In this document: positions 25,198-33,087 of the stretch, in pieces
Position numbering within the stretch: position 1 is the first letter of the stretch
Layout of the letters: every line of letters starts with the position of its first letter
From: Neobacillus mesonae
GTDB taxonomy: Bacteria > Bacillota > Bacilli > Paenibacillales > Paenibacillaceae
Length of the DNA: 64,000 nt
Reading direction: 5' to 3'
Assembly: GCA_023715865.1 (NCBI GenBank)
Contig: JAMBOW010000002.1
Coordinates: 372,001 to 436,000 of the forward strand
Position numbers and translations under genes: made by a program
Notes under the pieces: model-generated
Database searches by the model: none
The model's input: only the letters and a program-made list of their open reading frames with translations
What the model was told of the DNA's origin: nothing

Positions 25198-25219
25198 TCA
25201 TTCAAAGAACAGAGTGTAC

Positions 25220-25267
25220 AAGCTTTCCTCATTTGCTGCTATCGCTTGCAGAGAGGAAAGCTTTTTA
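25220..25267 (+). terminator. Terminator downstream of prli42
   Basis: AAGCTTTCCTC pairs exactly with GAGGAAAGCTT over a 22-base loop, followed by TTTT. The stem could also act on lipB transcripts coming from the other side, although the T-run is clear only on the plus strand. Confidence 0.8.
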
Positions 25268-25287
25268 ATTTCATATCATTTCAGTTT

Positions 25288-25986
25288 TCAGCTGGACGAA
25301 AGGAGCGAGACCCAGTCTGGCTCGAGTGCAAACCGTTCACAAAAGATGGGAACCAATTCATGTGCCACTCGCTCTACGGAAAAGGACTGTCCTGTGCAAT
25401 CTTCAAGTGAAGTCACACCATACTCCTCGATTCCGCAAGGAATAATGCCGCGGAATCCTTCATTTTGAATTCCCGATTTAATATTAAACGCGAACCCGTG
25501 ACTCGTAACAAACCCTCTTGTCCGTTTACTGCGATTAAATTTGATGCCAATAGCACATATTTTCTGGTTCTGGGCCCATACTCCTGTATATTGCTCCTTG
25601 CGGCTTGCTTCAATACCGACTCCTCTTAAGTACTGTATGATCACTTCTTCCAAGCCTCGTAAATAACCGTGCAGATCCACAGCCTTGTCTCTCCCAAGCC
25701 GAAGAATCGGATAACCGACAAGCTGGCCGGGGCCATGGTATGTAATATCTCCGCCGCGATCAATTTGAAATAAGGAAATTCCTTTGTTCGCAAGCTCCTC
25801 TTTACTGTAAAGCAAATGTTCTGGATGGCGCTGTGTTCCTATGGTATAGGTCGGTGGATGCTGCAAGAGCAGCAGATGCTCCTGCTGCTCTTCTTCATCC
25901 AGCTCTCTAACCAGCTTTTTTTGCAAATTCCAAGCCTCTTCGTAATCCATCAAATTCGTGTAGCTCACAACAAGCGGTCTGCTCAT
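25288..25986 (-). CDS. lipB: Octanoyl-[ACP]:protein N-octanoyltransferase LipB
   Basis: LipB moves octanoate from ACP to the lipoyl domains of 2-oxo acid dehydrogenases and GcvH, the first step of lipoate attachment. RGGDITYHGPGQLVGYPI is the family signature. CAIGIKF holds the catalytic Lys and GIIPCGI the acyl-accepting Cys. Length is 232 residues. B. subtilis instead uses LipM and LipL, so this enzyme is a difference from that model. It lies 58 bases downstream of bkdB, whose lipoyl domain is a natural substrate. Confidence 0.95.
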   Translation of the reverse strand: MSRPLVVSYTNLMDYEEAWNLQKKLVRELDEEEQQEHLLLLQHPPTYTIGTQRHPEHLLYSKEELANKGISLFQIDRGGDITYHGPGQLVGYPILRLGRDKAVDLHGYLRGLEEVIIQYLRGVGIEASRKEQYTGVWAQNQKICAIGIKFNRSKRTRGFVTSHGFAFNIKSGIQNEGFRGIIPCGIEEYGVTSLEDCTGQSFSVERVAHELVPIFCERFALEPDWVSLLSSS

Positions 25987-26044
25987 GGCGTATACACCCT
26001 TCCTGAAAATTACGTAAAATTAGGATTGTGCAATAAAAATCAGA

Positions 26045-27445
26045 TTAATAAAGCTTTGTATCCAGAGAATAGCTCTCCAGATTTTCTTTTACACGCTGCA
26101 AGAATCTCCCCGAAATGACGCCGTCCAAAATCCGATGGTCAAGTGACAGACATAGGTTTGCCATTGAACGAACAGCAATCATATCATTAATGACGACAGG
26201 TCTCTTCACAATGGATTCAAATGTCAGAATGGCTGCCTGCGGATAATTGATGATCGGGTAAGAAAGGATAGATCCAAAAGATCCCGTATTGTTCACTGTA
26301 AATGTTCCGCCCTGCATATCATCAAGCTTCAGTGCGCCTTCTCTTGTTCTTCTTGCCAAATCTTCAATCTCGTGAGCAAGACCGGCAATATTCTTCGTAT
26401 CCGCACGCTGGATAACCGGCGTCAACACCGAGTCTTCCGTTCCAACGGCCAGAGAAATATTGATATCACGCTTAACGATGATCTTATCTACAGCCCAAAC
26501 AGAGTTCATGATCGGGTAATCCTTAATTGCGTTAACAACCGCTTTAAGCAAAAATGCCAAATAAGTCAAATTAATTCCTTCGCTGCGTTTGAACTCGTCT
26601 TTCAGTTTGTTGCGGAGTGTCACGAGATTCGTTACGTCCACTTCAATCATGGTCCAAGCATGCGGTATTTCCGAAACGCTCTGACGCATGTTTCGTGCAA
26701 TCGCATTTCGCACAGGTGTTACATCAATGTATTGTTCAGCTCTGCCTTGCGGGAAGCCTTCCATTTCAATTTTAGGTAATTTCGGTGTCTCGGACAAGTG
26801 AATACCCGAATGACGAACCGGCATAGAAGGATCCATGGAGAACCCGCCCTGATTGGAAACAGATCCCGTATCCTCTCGCTTGGCGTTCGGTGCTTCATTG
26901 ATCGAACGGTTGTCTGTACTGCTTGAACTGGAGGACGTCTGGTTCAGGTGCGAACCTTCCCGAATGTAACGGAGCACATCTTTACGTGTAATTCTTCCTT
27001 CCATGCCTGTTCCAGGCACATCCTCCAAATTCAGTCCATGCTCTGCAGCAAGACTTTGCACTGCAGGCGAGTAGCGCCCCCGCATAGCTCCGTTTCGCTC
27101 AGGCTTGCTAGAATTGGACTGTGCCTCAGTGACTGAAGCAGAGCTTTCTTGTGCTGCTGAATCTTCTACGATCCCCGTGCCTGCAGCTGCGTGTACTTCC
27201 ATGCGGCAGATCAGCTCACCGACGGATACCGTCTGACCTTCCTCAGCGGCGATATCGCCCATAATTCCTTCTACGGTAGAAGGAATTTCAGCATTTACTT
27301 TATCTGTGATCACTTCACAAATCGGTTCATATTGTTCAACAGGATCTCCCGGCTTTTTGAGCCATTTTGCTATCGTTGCCGATACTAATGATTCGGCCAG
27401 CTGGGGCATCACAATTTCAATCCATTTTTTTTGTCCTGCCATCAT
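26045..27445 (-). CDS. bkdB: Dihydrolipoamide acyltransferase (E2) of branched-chain 2-oxo acid dehydrogenase
   Basis: E2 core protein with one lipoyl domain (residues ~7-85; the lipoylated Lys in ITDKVNAEIPS), an Ala/Ser/Glu-rich linker, a peripheral subunit-binding domain (YSPAVQSLAAEHGLNLEDV, ~125-160), a second linker rich in Ser and Asn, and a C-terminal acyltransferase domain with the catalytic His in LSLDHRILDGV. Length is 466 residues. GGAGTG precedes the ATG. Linkage to lpdV and the E1 genes indicates BkdB. An acetoin or pyruvate E2 is possible but the E1 partners look branched-chain type. Confidence 0.92.
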   Translation of the reverse strand: MMAGQKKWIEIVMPQLAESLVSATIAKWLKKPGDPVEQYEPICEVITDKVNAEIPSTVEGIMGDIAAEEGQTVSVGELICRMEVHAAAGTGIVEDSAAQESSASVTEAQSNSSKPERNGAMRGRYSPAVQSLAAEHGLNLEDVPGTGMEGRITRKDVLRYIREGSHLNQTSSSSSSTDNRSINEAPNAKREDTGSVSNQGGFSMDPSMPVRHSGIHLSETPKLPKIEMEGFPQGRAEQYIDVTPVRNAIARNMRQSVSEIPHAWTMIEVDVTNLVTLRNKLKDEFKRSEGINLTYLAFLLKAVVNAIKDYPIMNSVWAVDKIIVKRDINISLAVGTEDSVLTPVIQRADTKNIAGLAHEIEDLARRTREGALKLDDMQGGTFTVNNTGSFGSILSYPIINYPQAAILTFESIVKRPVVINDMIAVRSMANLCLSLDHRILDGVISGRFLQRVKENLESYSLDTKLY

Positions 27446-27472
27446 TGTTTCACTCCAATCAAGTCGCTTACT

Positions 27473-27512
27473 TTAAATGGCCTGCTCATCGAAACCGAGA
27501 GTAGGCCATTTT
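27473..27512. repeat. Inverted repeat between bkdAB and bkdB
   Basis: AAATGGCCTGCTC and GAGTAGGCCATTT pair with one mismatch. The T-run follows on the plus strand, not in the direction of bkd transcription, so it is more likely an RNA stability/processing hairpin or partial attenuator than a true operon terminator. Confidence 0.6.
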
Positions 27513-27515
27513 TTC

Positions 27516-28502
27516 TTAATACATCGCCAGTTTAAGCATTGCGTCCTTCACTTTGTCTTTACTGAGCATATAAAATTTTTCCATCGGAGGGCTGATCGGC
27601 ATTGCCGGAACATCCGGACCGCACAGACGCGCAATCGGCGCATCCAAATCAAACAAGCACTCCTCATTAATTATAGCAGATACTTCTGCGCCTACCCCAC
27701 CGGTTTTATTATCTTCATGGATGATGAGCACTTTACCGGTTTGTTTTGCGGCTGCGATGATCGCTTCTTTGTCCAATGGCTGCAAAGTACGCAGGTCGAG
27801 CACATGGGCAGTAATCCCATGTTCTTTTTCCAATTCCTCGGCTGCCTGCATGACAAAATGAAGCGGCTGCGAATACCCGATGACTGTAATATCTTCCCCT
27901 TCACGCAGCAGGTTCGCTACTCCGATCGGCACGATGTAATCATCCTCGGGAACTTCTTCTTTAGTTAAACGATACATTTTTTTATTTTCAAAGTAGAGTA
28001 CTGGATCCGGATCACGAACTGCTGCTTTGAGCAAGCCTTTAGCGTCACGAGCTGTGAACGGGGCTACAATTTTAAGGCCTGGTGTACCGAAGAAGATGGA
28101 TTCCGGACACTGAGAATGATACAGTCCTCCAAAAATCCCTCCGCCAATCGGCGCACGAATGACAACTGGACAGCTCCAATCATTGTTCGAACGATATCTG
28201 ATCTTTGCAGCCTCACTGATAATTTGGTTAGTTGCTGGCAGCATGAAATCGGAATACTGCATTTCGGCGATCGGCTTCATGCCATACATTGCAGCACCAA
28301 TGGCAACACCTGCGATTGCAGATTCAGACAAAGGTGTATCCATTACCCGCATTTCCCCGAACTGTTCCTGAAGCCCTTTCGTCGTAGTGAATACTCCGCC
28401 TTTGACGCCTACATCTTCGCCGAGTACAAATACGGATTCATCCCGCTCCATTTCTTCCTTCATAGCAAGTCTAATTGCATCAATATACTCCATTACCGCC
28501 AT
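27516..28502 (-). CDS. bkdAB: 2-oxoisovalerate dehydrogenase E1 beta subunit
   Basis: This beta chain of the thiamine-dependent E1 completes the active site with BkdAA. GEDVGVKGGVFTTTKGLQE, PLSESAIAGVAIGAAMYG and FGGLYHSQCPE are E1-beta hallmarks. The transketolase C domain spans about 200-320. The ATG at 28500-28502, preceded by GGGAGGGGG, is chosen over an upstream ATG that would run through bkdAA. Length is 328 residues. It lies one base after the bkdAA stop, so the two subunits are translated together. Confidence 0.94.
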   Translation of the reverse strand: MAVMEYIDAIRLAMKEEMERDESVFVLGEDVGVKGGVFTTTKGLQEQFGEMRVMDTPLSESAIAGVAIGAAMYGMKPIAEMQYSDFMLPATNQIISEAAKIRYRSNNDWSCPVVIRAPIGGGIFGGLYHSQCPESIFFGTPGLKIVAPFTARDAKGLLKAAVRDPDPVLYFENKKMYRLTKEEVPEDDYIVPIGVANLLREGEDITVIGYSQPLHFVMQAAEELEKEHGITAHVLDLRTLQPLDKEAIIAAAKQTGKVLIIHEDNKTGGVGAEVSAIINEECLFDLDAPIARLCGPDVPAMPISPPMEKFYMLSKDKVKDAMLKLAMY

Positions 28503-28503
28503 C

Positions 28504-29532
28504 TTATTGTCCCCCTCCCAAATGATCGTCAGCGTACACATGAAGCAGTGTATCTTCCGGTTTAGGATAAGGGGCAGCGTCGGCATATTCCGTCGCTTCT
28601 TTTAATTCTAACGCAAGCTGTGCTGCAAGATCAGCATCACGCTCTTCATCCCATATACCACAATCGATCAGGTATTGCTTCATTTTAGCGAGCCCGTCTT
28701 TTTTCCAATTTTCTTCAACTTCTTCTTTGGTCCGGTACGCTAAGTCATTATCTGAAGTCGAATGAGGAGAAAGTCGGTACATCATCGCTTCGATAAGTGT
28801 CGGTCCTTCACCTGCAACTGCGCGCTCGCGGGCTTCCTTCACTGCTGCGTAAACCTCAAGGGCATCATTGCCATCGACACGCAGGCCAGGAAATCCGTAT
28901 CCAAGGGCACGGTCGCTGACTTTACCGCTCAGCTGCTTGTGTATTGGAACCGAAATTGCATATTGATTATTCTCTACCATAATGATAACCGGCAGCTTGT
29001 GTACACCAGCAAAGTTACTTCCTTCATGGAAATCCCCTTGGTTGCTGGAGCCTTCGCCGAAAGTAACGAAGGAAACAAAATCTTTTTTCTGCATTTTCGC
29101 TGCCAAAGCAACACCCACCGCATGAGGAACCTGCGTAGTTACGGGACTCGAGCCGGTAACAATCCGAAGCTTTTTGCTGCCAAAATGACCCGGCATTTGA
29201 CGACCACCGCTGTTTGGATCCTCCGCCTTAGCAAAGGCCGAGAGCATCAGCTCGCGAGGGGTCATACCTACAGCAAGTACGAATCCGTAGTCACGGTAGT
29301 AAGGAAGGAAATAATCCTTCTCTCGGTCAAGAGCAAAAGCTGCTGCAACCTGAGCAGTCTCCTGACCTATACCTGATACGTGAAAATTGATTTTACCCGC
29401 TCTTTGCAGCAGCAAACAGCGCTCATCAAACTTTCTGGCGAGCAGCATATATTTGTACATATCAATGACTTGACCGTCTGAAAGTCCAAGTGTCGTATGT
29501 TTGTGTTGTTTAGATGTTGTGTTTGAATTCAA
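28504..29532 (-). CDS. bkdAA: 2-oxoisovalerate dehydrogenase E1 alpha subunit
   Basis: E1 alpha decarboxylates branched-chain 2-oxo acids on thiamine diphosphate, which supplies branched acyl-CoA primers for iso and anteiso fatty acids. The ThDP motif runs from GEGSSNQGDFHEGSNFAGV to VENNQYA. GRQMPGHFGSK and the phosphorylation-loop-like YRLSPHSTSDND are typical. The TTG at 29530-29532, seven bases from AAGGAGG, is the best start (MNSNTTSKQ), giving 342 residues; upstream in-frame ATGs have no site. Confidence 0.93.
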   Translation of the reverse strand: MNSNTTSKQHKHTTLGLSDGQVIDMYKYMLLARKFDERCLLLQRAGKINFHVSGIGQETAQVAAAFALDREKDYFLPYYRDYGFVLAVGMTPRELMLSAFAKAEDPNSGGRQMPGHFGSKKLRIVTGSSPVTTQVPHAVGVALAAKMQKKDFVSFVTFGEGSSNQGDFHEGSNFAGVHKLPVIIMVENNQYAISVPIHKQLSGKVSDRALGYGFPGLRVDGNDALEVYAAVKEARERAVAGEGPTLIEAMMYRLSPHSTSDNDLAYRTKEEVEENWKKDGLAKMKQYLIDCGIWDEERDADLAAQLALELKEATEYADAAPYPKPEDTLLHVYADDHLGGGQ

Positions 29533-29578
29533 ACTCCAAACCTCCTTTTGAGAGCAGCTCAAGTTTAAGTACAGTCTT

Positions 29579-29601
29579 GTCTTAAAACCTGGTACTAAGA
29601 C
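29579..29601. promoter_or_regulatory. Inverted repeat in the bkdAA leader
   Basis: GTCTTA, 11 bases, TAAGAC lies about 10-30 bases downstream of the start expected from the TATAAT at 29615-29620. It could be an operator or a small leader hairpin. No regulator is known for it here. Confidence 0.4.
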
Positions 29602-29614
29602 TTGGCTTAAGTTC

Positions 29615-29643
29615 ATTATACTCGTTTTCTTTCCAAAAAGAAA
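29615..29643 (-). promoter_or_regulatory. Possible internal promoter for bkdAA-bkdAB-bkdB
   Basis: A perfect minus-strand TATAAT (29615-29620) follows the lpdV terminator, with only a weak -35 (TTTCTT at 29638-29643, 17 bases). It would separate the E1/E2 genes from lpdV. Confidence 0.4.
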
Positions 29644-29683
29644 AGACGTTTTGAAGTTCTCAGCTTTATTGCTTCAAAAAACG
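29632..29683 (-). terminator. Terminator downstream of lpdV
   Basis: Minus-strand CGTTTTTTGAAG and CTTCAAAACG pair around a 15-base loop and are followed by a T-rich tract. It begins nine bases after the lpdV stop and its T-tract runs into the presumed bkdAA promoter. Confidence 0.65.
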
Positions 29684-29691
29684 AGGACTGA

Positions 29692-31113
29692 TCAGATGCC
29701 GATGGCTTTTCCGTCCACACCCAGCATGGCTTCTCCAATAATCTCAGACAGCGAAGGATGCGGATGTACAAGTTGTCCTACTTCCCACGGGGTAGCATCT
29801 AAAAGCGTCGCCAGCGCAGCTTCACTGATCATGTCCGTAACATGTGTACCGATCAGGTGCACACCTAAAATATCATTCGTCTCCTCGTCTGCAATGACTT
29901 TCGCAAAGCCGTCTCTATTTCCATATACCAGTGATTTACCAATCGCTTGAAAAGGAAATTTGCCTACTTTGACAGAGAAGCCGAGCTCACGAGCTTGTTT
30001 TTCGGTGTATCCGACACTTGCAGCCTCTGGTCTGGAATAAATCGCACGCGGAATAAGATGATCCGGCGATACATGCATGGGTTCACCCGCAATATGGTTA
30101 ACTGCACGAATGCCTTCATGACTTGCCGCATGAGCCAGCTGGAGCCCTCCTATGCAGTCTCCAATTGCATAAATGTGAGGTTCTGCCGTTTGCAGACTTC
30201 CGTTCACTTGAATGAAACCATTGGCAGTTTTTATATCTGTATTCTCAATACCGATTCCTTCTATATTAGCCGTACGTCCGACTGACACTAGGATTTGGGA
30301 TGCATGCAGTGTTTCCGAACCACTTTTTGTTGTAATCTCTATTGCGGCTTGTCCATCCTGGATACCGTATGTAGAAGGCTCAACCGATGCGCCAGTAATG
30401 ATACGAACTCCTCTTTTTGTCAAAAGACGATTCATCTCTGCCGCAATGTCCTGATCTTCCTGAGGCAAAATTTGATCTGCTGCCTCTACAACCGTCACTT
30501 TGACGTCAAAATCATTCAGCATTGACGCCCACTCTATTCCAATAACGCCTCCGCCTACAATAATAATAGACTCAGGAAGCTCTTCGAGCTTCAGCGCTTC
30601 GTCACTAGTTAAGATATATTGTCCATCCGGCTCGAGCCCCGGCAGTACTCTCGGGCGGGAGCCTGTTGCGATAATCAAATGATTTGGGACAACATTCTCC
30701 ATCTCTCCATTATCCAGCTCTACTGCTACTGCTCCGCTTTTCGGTGAAAAAATAGATGGACCAACAACTCTGCCTTTTCCATGCAGAACTGTAATTTTGT
30801 TTTTGCGCATTAAATATTGAACACCTTGGTGAAGCTGCTCCACAACAACCTCTTTTCTTTCCTGAACCTTAGGAAAGACGAGCGTAGCACCTGCTGTTTC
30901 TATACCATAGCTTGCGCTTTCCTTAACATCAGCATAAACCTCTGCACTCCGAAGCAATGATTTACTTGGAATACAGCCTTTATGGAGGCATGTACCACCC
31001 AATTTATCTTTCTCTATAAGGACGACCTCTTTGCCTAACTGAGCGGCACGAATAGCTGCTACATATCCGCCTGTTCCTCCGCCTAATATTGCAACGTCGC
31101 AATGAATTGCCAT
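29692..31113 (-). CDS. lpdV: Dihydrolipoamide dehydrogenase (E3) of the branched-chain complex
   Basis: E3 reoxidises dihydrolipoamide with FAD and NAD. The FAD Rossmann motif is ILGGGTGGYVAAIRAAQLG, the redox disulfide is GGTCLHKGCIPSKSLL, the NAD motif is IIVGGGVIGIEWAS, and the C-terminal dimer domain supplies HPHPSLSE with the catalytic His. A TTG at 31131 lies within the TTGGAGG ribosome site, so the ATG at 31111-31113 is used (473 residues). It is the first gene of the cluster. The ptb, bcd and buk genes that accompany bkd in B. subtilis are absent. Confidence 0.94.
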   Translation of the reverse strand: MAIHCDVAILGGGTGGYVAAIRAAQLGKEVVLIEKDKLGGTCLHKGCIPSKSLLRSAEVYADVKESASYGIETAGATLVFPKVQERKEVVVEQLHQGVQYLMRKNKITVLHGKGRVVGPSIFSPKSGAVAVELDNGEMENVVPNHLIIATGSRPRVLPGLEPDGQYILTSDEALKLEELPESIIIVGGGVIGIEWASMLNDFDVKVTVVEAADQILPQEDQDIAAEMNRLLTKRGVRIITGASVEPSTYGIQDGQAAIEITTKSGSETLHASQILVSVGRTANIEGIGIENTDIKTANGFIQVNGSLQTAEPHIYAIGDCIGGLQLAHAASHEGIRAVNHIAGEPMHVSPDHLIPRAIYSRPEAASVGYTEKQARELGFSVKVGKFPFQAIGKSLVYGNRDGFAKVIADEETNDILGVHLIGTHVTDMISEAALATLLDATPWEVGQLVHPHPSLSEIIGEAMLGVDGKAIGI

Positions 31114-31148
31114 ATTGATTAAATCCTCCAATCGTTTCTTGAGCTTAC

Positions 31149-31162
31149 TTGTTAGCTAACAA
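31149..31162. promoter_or_regulatory. Perfect 14-base palindrome at the lpdV transcription start
   Basis: TTGTTAGCTAACAA is a perfect palindrome immediately downstream of the lpdV -10, covering the likely transcription start (~31157). That position suits a repressor operator. I cannot assign a regulator family from sequence alone. Confidence 0.5.
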
Positions 31163-31163
31163 C

Positions 31164-31192
31164 ATTGTACTCTTCCTCATATGGAATCACAA
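31164..31192 (-). promoter_or_regulatory. SigA-type promoter of lpdV
   Basis: Minus-strand TTGTGA (31187-31192) and TACAAT (31164-31169) are 17 bases apart, about 50 bases before the lpdV start. I find no -24/-12 SigL-type element, which B. subtilis bkd uses. Confidence 0.6.
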
Positions 31193-31277
31193 AAATTCCT
31201 TGTTCTAATAGACAGTAAATAGAAGACAAGGTATCATATAGAAAAACAGACGTGCGTAAGAAAAGGGGTATTACCTT

Positions 31278-31568
31278 ATGCGACTTATGCTTTCCCGTTT
31301 TATAGCCATTATTATTCTCGTTATTCCCGGACTAGGGGCGATGAAGGGTTTCCTTATGATGAAAGATTCCTTATTTCATTATTACGCCGAGCATGGCAAT
31401 GAGCAGGTGACAAAGCCCGCATTTGAATGGTTTTCCTTTTCGCTCGGGCTCCTATTATTTGGCTGCTGTATGGCATTTCTCGGCGGCTGGATCCTATTCC
31501 GTGACCGTAAACGCAACTATGTGGGACCACGCTTCAAACAAAGACAAAATTCAGATGTTTCATCATAA
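31278..31568 (+). CDS. DUF2627 (YqzF-like) membrane protein
   Basis: A 96-residue protein with two membrane helices (residues ~5-24 and ~52-73) and a basic C-terminal tail (RDRKRNYVGPRFKQRQ). Its size, topology and place beside the bkd cluster match B. subtilis YqzF (DUF2627), of unknown function. AAGGGG precedes the ATG. It is divergent from lpdV. Confidence 0.8.
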   Translation: MRLMLSRFIAIIILVIPGLGAMKGFLMMKDSLFHYYAEHGNEQVTKPAFEWFSFSLGLLLFGCCMAFLGGWILFRDRKRNYVGPRFKQRQNSDVSS

Positions 31569-31579
31569 ATAAGCCAGTT

Positions 31580-31609
31580 TTGTCCCTTTGCCATCAATTC
31601 GGGTATAAT
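31580..31609 (+). promoter_or_regulatory. SigA promoter of the two-TM channel gene, overlapping an inverted repeat
   Basis: TTGTCC (31580-31585), 18 bases, TATAAT (31604-31609). The -10 sits in the left arm of an imperfect inverted repeat, GGGTATAATGAT with ATCATACCC at 31624-31632, which could hide or regulate the promoter. Confidence 0.6.
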
Positions 31610-31651
31610 GATCTATTGATAGTATCATACCCGGATAGGAGAACGTTTTTT

Positions 31652-32026
31652 ATGATATCTTTCATACTTACGCTAAAGCGATTGCTTCAAGGCGTGTATC
31701 ACGGTTTCAAAGACAAAAAATTTCTTGCCTTGTTTTTCGTTATGCTGGCAACCCTGCTCTCAGGAACTATTTTTTATTCCTCAGCAGAGCAGTGGGACTG
31801 GATTGATGCTTTGTATTTTTCGGCAGTCACTCTAACTACAGTTGGACATGCAGAGCTCTCCCCACAAACTGACTTTGGAAAAATATTTACGGTCATCTAC
31901 ATGTTTGCCGGAATTGGCATCACATTTGGCATGATTGCACGGATTACGCTCGGCATTATCTTTCCAGATCGACTTTCAAACACAGCGAAAGAAGCTGTTT
32001 CTGTTGATGAGCTGGACGATAAGTGA
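31652..32026 (+). CDS. Two-TM potassium-channel-like protein with atypical selectivity filter
   Basis: This 124-residue protein has the pore-domain layout TM1 (residues ~24-42), pore helix, filter, TM2 (~80-104). The filter region reads TLTTVGHAELSP, where K+ channels have TVGYGD. His66, Ala67 and Glu68 replace Tyr/Phe, Gly and Asp. A short acidic C-terminal tail has no RCK domain. AGGAG precedes the chosen ATG at 31652-31654; a longer frame from 31580 has no site and would swallow the promoter. It is an ion channel by fold, but potassium selectivity is doubtful. Confidence 0.82.
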   Translation: MISFILTLKRLLQGVYHGFKDKKFLALFFVMLATLLSGTIFYSSAEQWDWIDALYFSAVTLTTVGHAELSPQTDFGKIFTVIYMFAGIGITFGMIARITLGIIFPDRLSNTAKEAVSVDELDDK

Positions 32027-32039
32027 ACAAGCTAGCCCC

Positions 32040-32067
32040 TTCTCTTCCGTATGGAAGAGATTTTTTT
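32040..32067 (+). terminator. Terminator downstream of the channel gene
   Basis: TCTCTTCC and GGAAGAGA form an eight-pair stem with a four-base loop followed by TTTTTTT. Confidence 0.85.
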
Positions 32068-32077
32068 AATTTTTCGC

Positions 32078-32299
32078 CTACTCCATTAGAGCATCCCGTA
32101 GTTTGGAATTCATTTTAGAGCTGTTTGAAGATTGCTTAAGTATGACTTTGCGAAGCCGTTCATTCTGACCTTGTGTCAGCTCTAATTCGTGTAATACTTC
32201 GGCAGCCCATTTGGAGGCCTGGTCAGTTATTTCTCCGTTTTTAATTAGCTGATCCAATTGCTGCCTCCATTCGGCCAGCTTTATTTCATTATTATTCAT
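32078..32299 (-). CDS. Small hypothetical protein
   Basis: I do not recognise this 73-residue protein. It is hydrophilic and mostly helical (KLAEWRQQLDQLIKNGEITD; AAEVLHELELTQGQNERLRK), with no Cys, no signal peptide and no membrane helix. The heptad-like spacing suggests a helical bundle or short coiled coil. GAGGTGATAGAAA places a credible ribosome site before the ATG. It is convergent with the channel gene and divergent from tdk across a 184-base gap. Confidence 0.6.
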   Translation of the reverse strand: MNNNEIKLAEWRQQLDQLIKNGEITDQASKWAAEVLHELELTQGQNERLRKVILKQSSNSSKMNSKLRDALME

Positions 32300-32483
32300 T
32301 TTCTATCACCTCAACCTTAAACACCATACCATGGGAATGGGTGCCTTCCAAGTATTACTTCTTATGAAAATATAAAAATGTGGCTTACTGGTATTTGAAT
32401 ATGGTAATCTATAATGGCACTTTTTTTGAGATACGTAACCCAATTTCAAGCGGAATAGTAACAAAGAGAGGAAGATTATTACC

Positions 32484-33077
32484 GTGCCTAAAGGTCGCAT
32501 TACTGTCATTACAGGTCCTATGTTCAGCGAAAAATCAGGTGAGCTCATTAGACGCTGTCAAAAATTAATTAAATATGGCCGCCGTAAAGTGATTGCATAT
32601 AAACCTGCAGAAGATGATCGTTTCGAAGTCAATGAAATCGTAAGTCGAATCGGTTATAAGCTGCCTGCCATTCCGATACCTAAACAACTGACACCTGATA
32701 TTGTCAATCGCATCATGACCGAAACAGAAGATGCTGACGTGGTTGCATTCGATGAGGTTCAGTTTTTTAGCCGCGAAATTATGGATATTGTAGAGGAACT
32801 GGCTTACTGCGGCAAACATGTTATCGTTGACGGGTTAAATATGGACTATCGTGGCAAGGAATTTGGTTATATCGGCGGACTGCTCGCCATTTCGGATGAT
32901 ATCGAAAAATTGACAGCATTTTGTGCCGTCTGCGGAAGTCCGGAAGCCGTATTCACTCAGCGAATCGTTAACGGGGAACCTGTAACACTTGGTCCTGTTA
33001 TTATGATAGGTGATTCAGAAGCCTATGAACCCCGGTGCAGAGCTTGCTTTGTACCTCCACATAAAGTGAAATGCTAG
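32484..33077 (+). CDS. tdk: Thymidine kinase family protein with altered P-loop
   Basis: A type II (TK1-like) thymidine kinase phosphorylates thymidine for salvage. The Walker B/catalytic site FDEVQFF, the DGLNMDYRGKEFG segment and four zinc Cys (CAVCG, CRAC) are intact. The P-loop reads GPMFSEKSGEL where relatives such as B. subtilis Tdk have GSMFSGKSEEL, so the conserved Gly before the Lys is Glu16. The GTG start follows AGAGGAAG. Length is 197 residues. It stands away from the usual rpmE/prfA neighbourhood, so a second tdk elsewhere is possible. The family is sure but the activity is uncertain. Confidence 0.85.
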   Translation: MPKGRITVITGPMFSEKSGELIRRCQKLIKYGRRKVIAYKPAEDDRFEVNEIVSRIGYKLPAIPIPKQLTPDIVNRIMTETEDADVVAFDEVQFFSREIMDIVEELAYCGKHVIVDGLNMDYRGKEFGYIGGLLAISDDIEKLTAFCAVCGSPEAVFTQRIVNGEPVTLGPVIMIGDSEAYEPRCRACFVPPHKVKC

Positions 33078-33087
33078 TTAAATTCTA

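Noticed and set aside
28762..29376. Plus-strand open frame of 204 codons opposite bkdAA
   Set aside because: Antisense to ThDP motifs with no translation signal.
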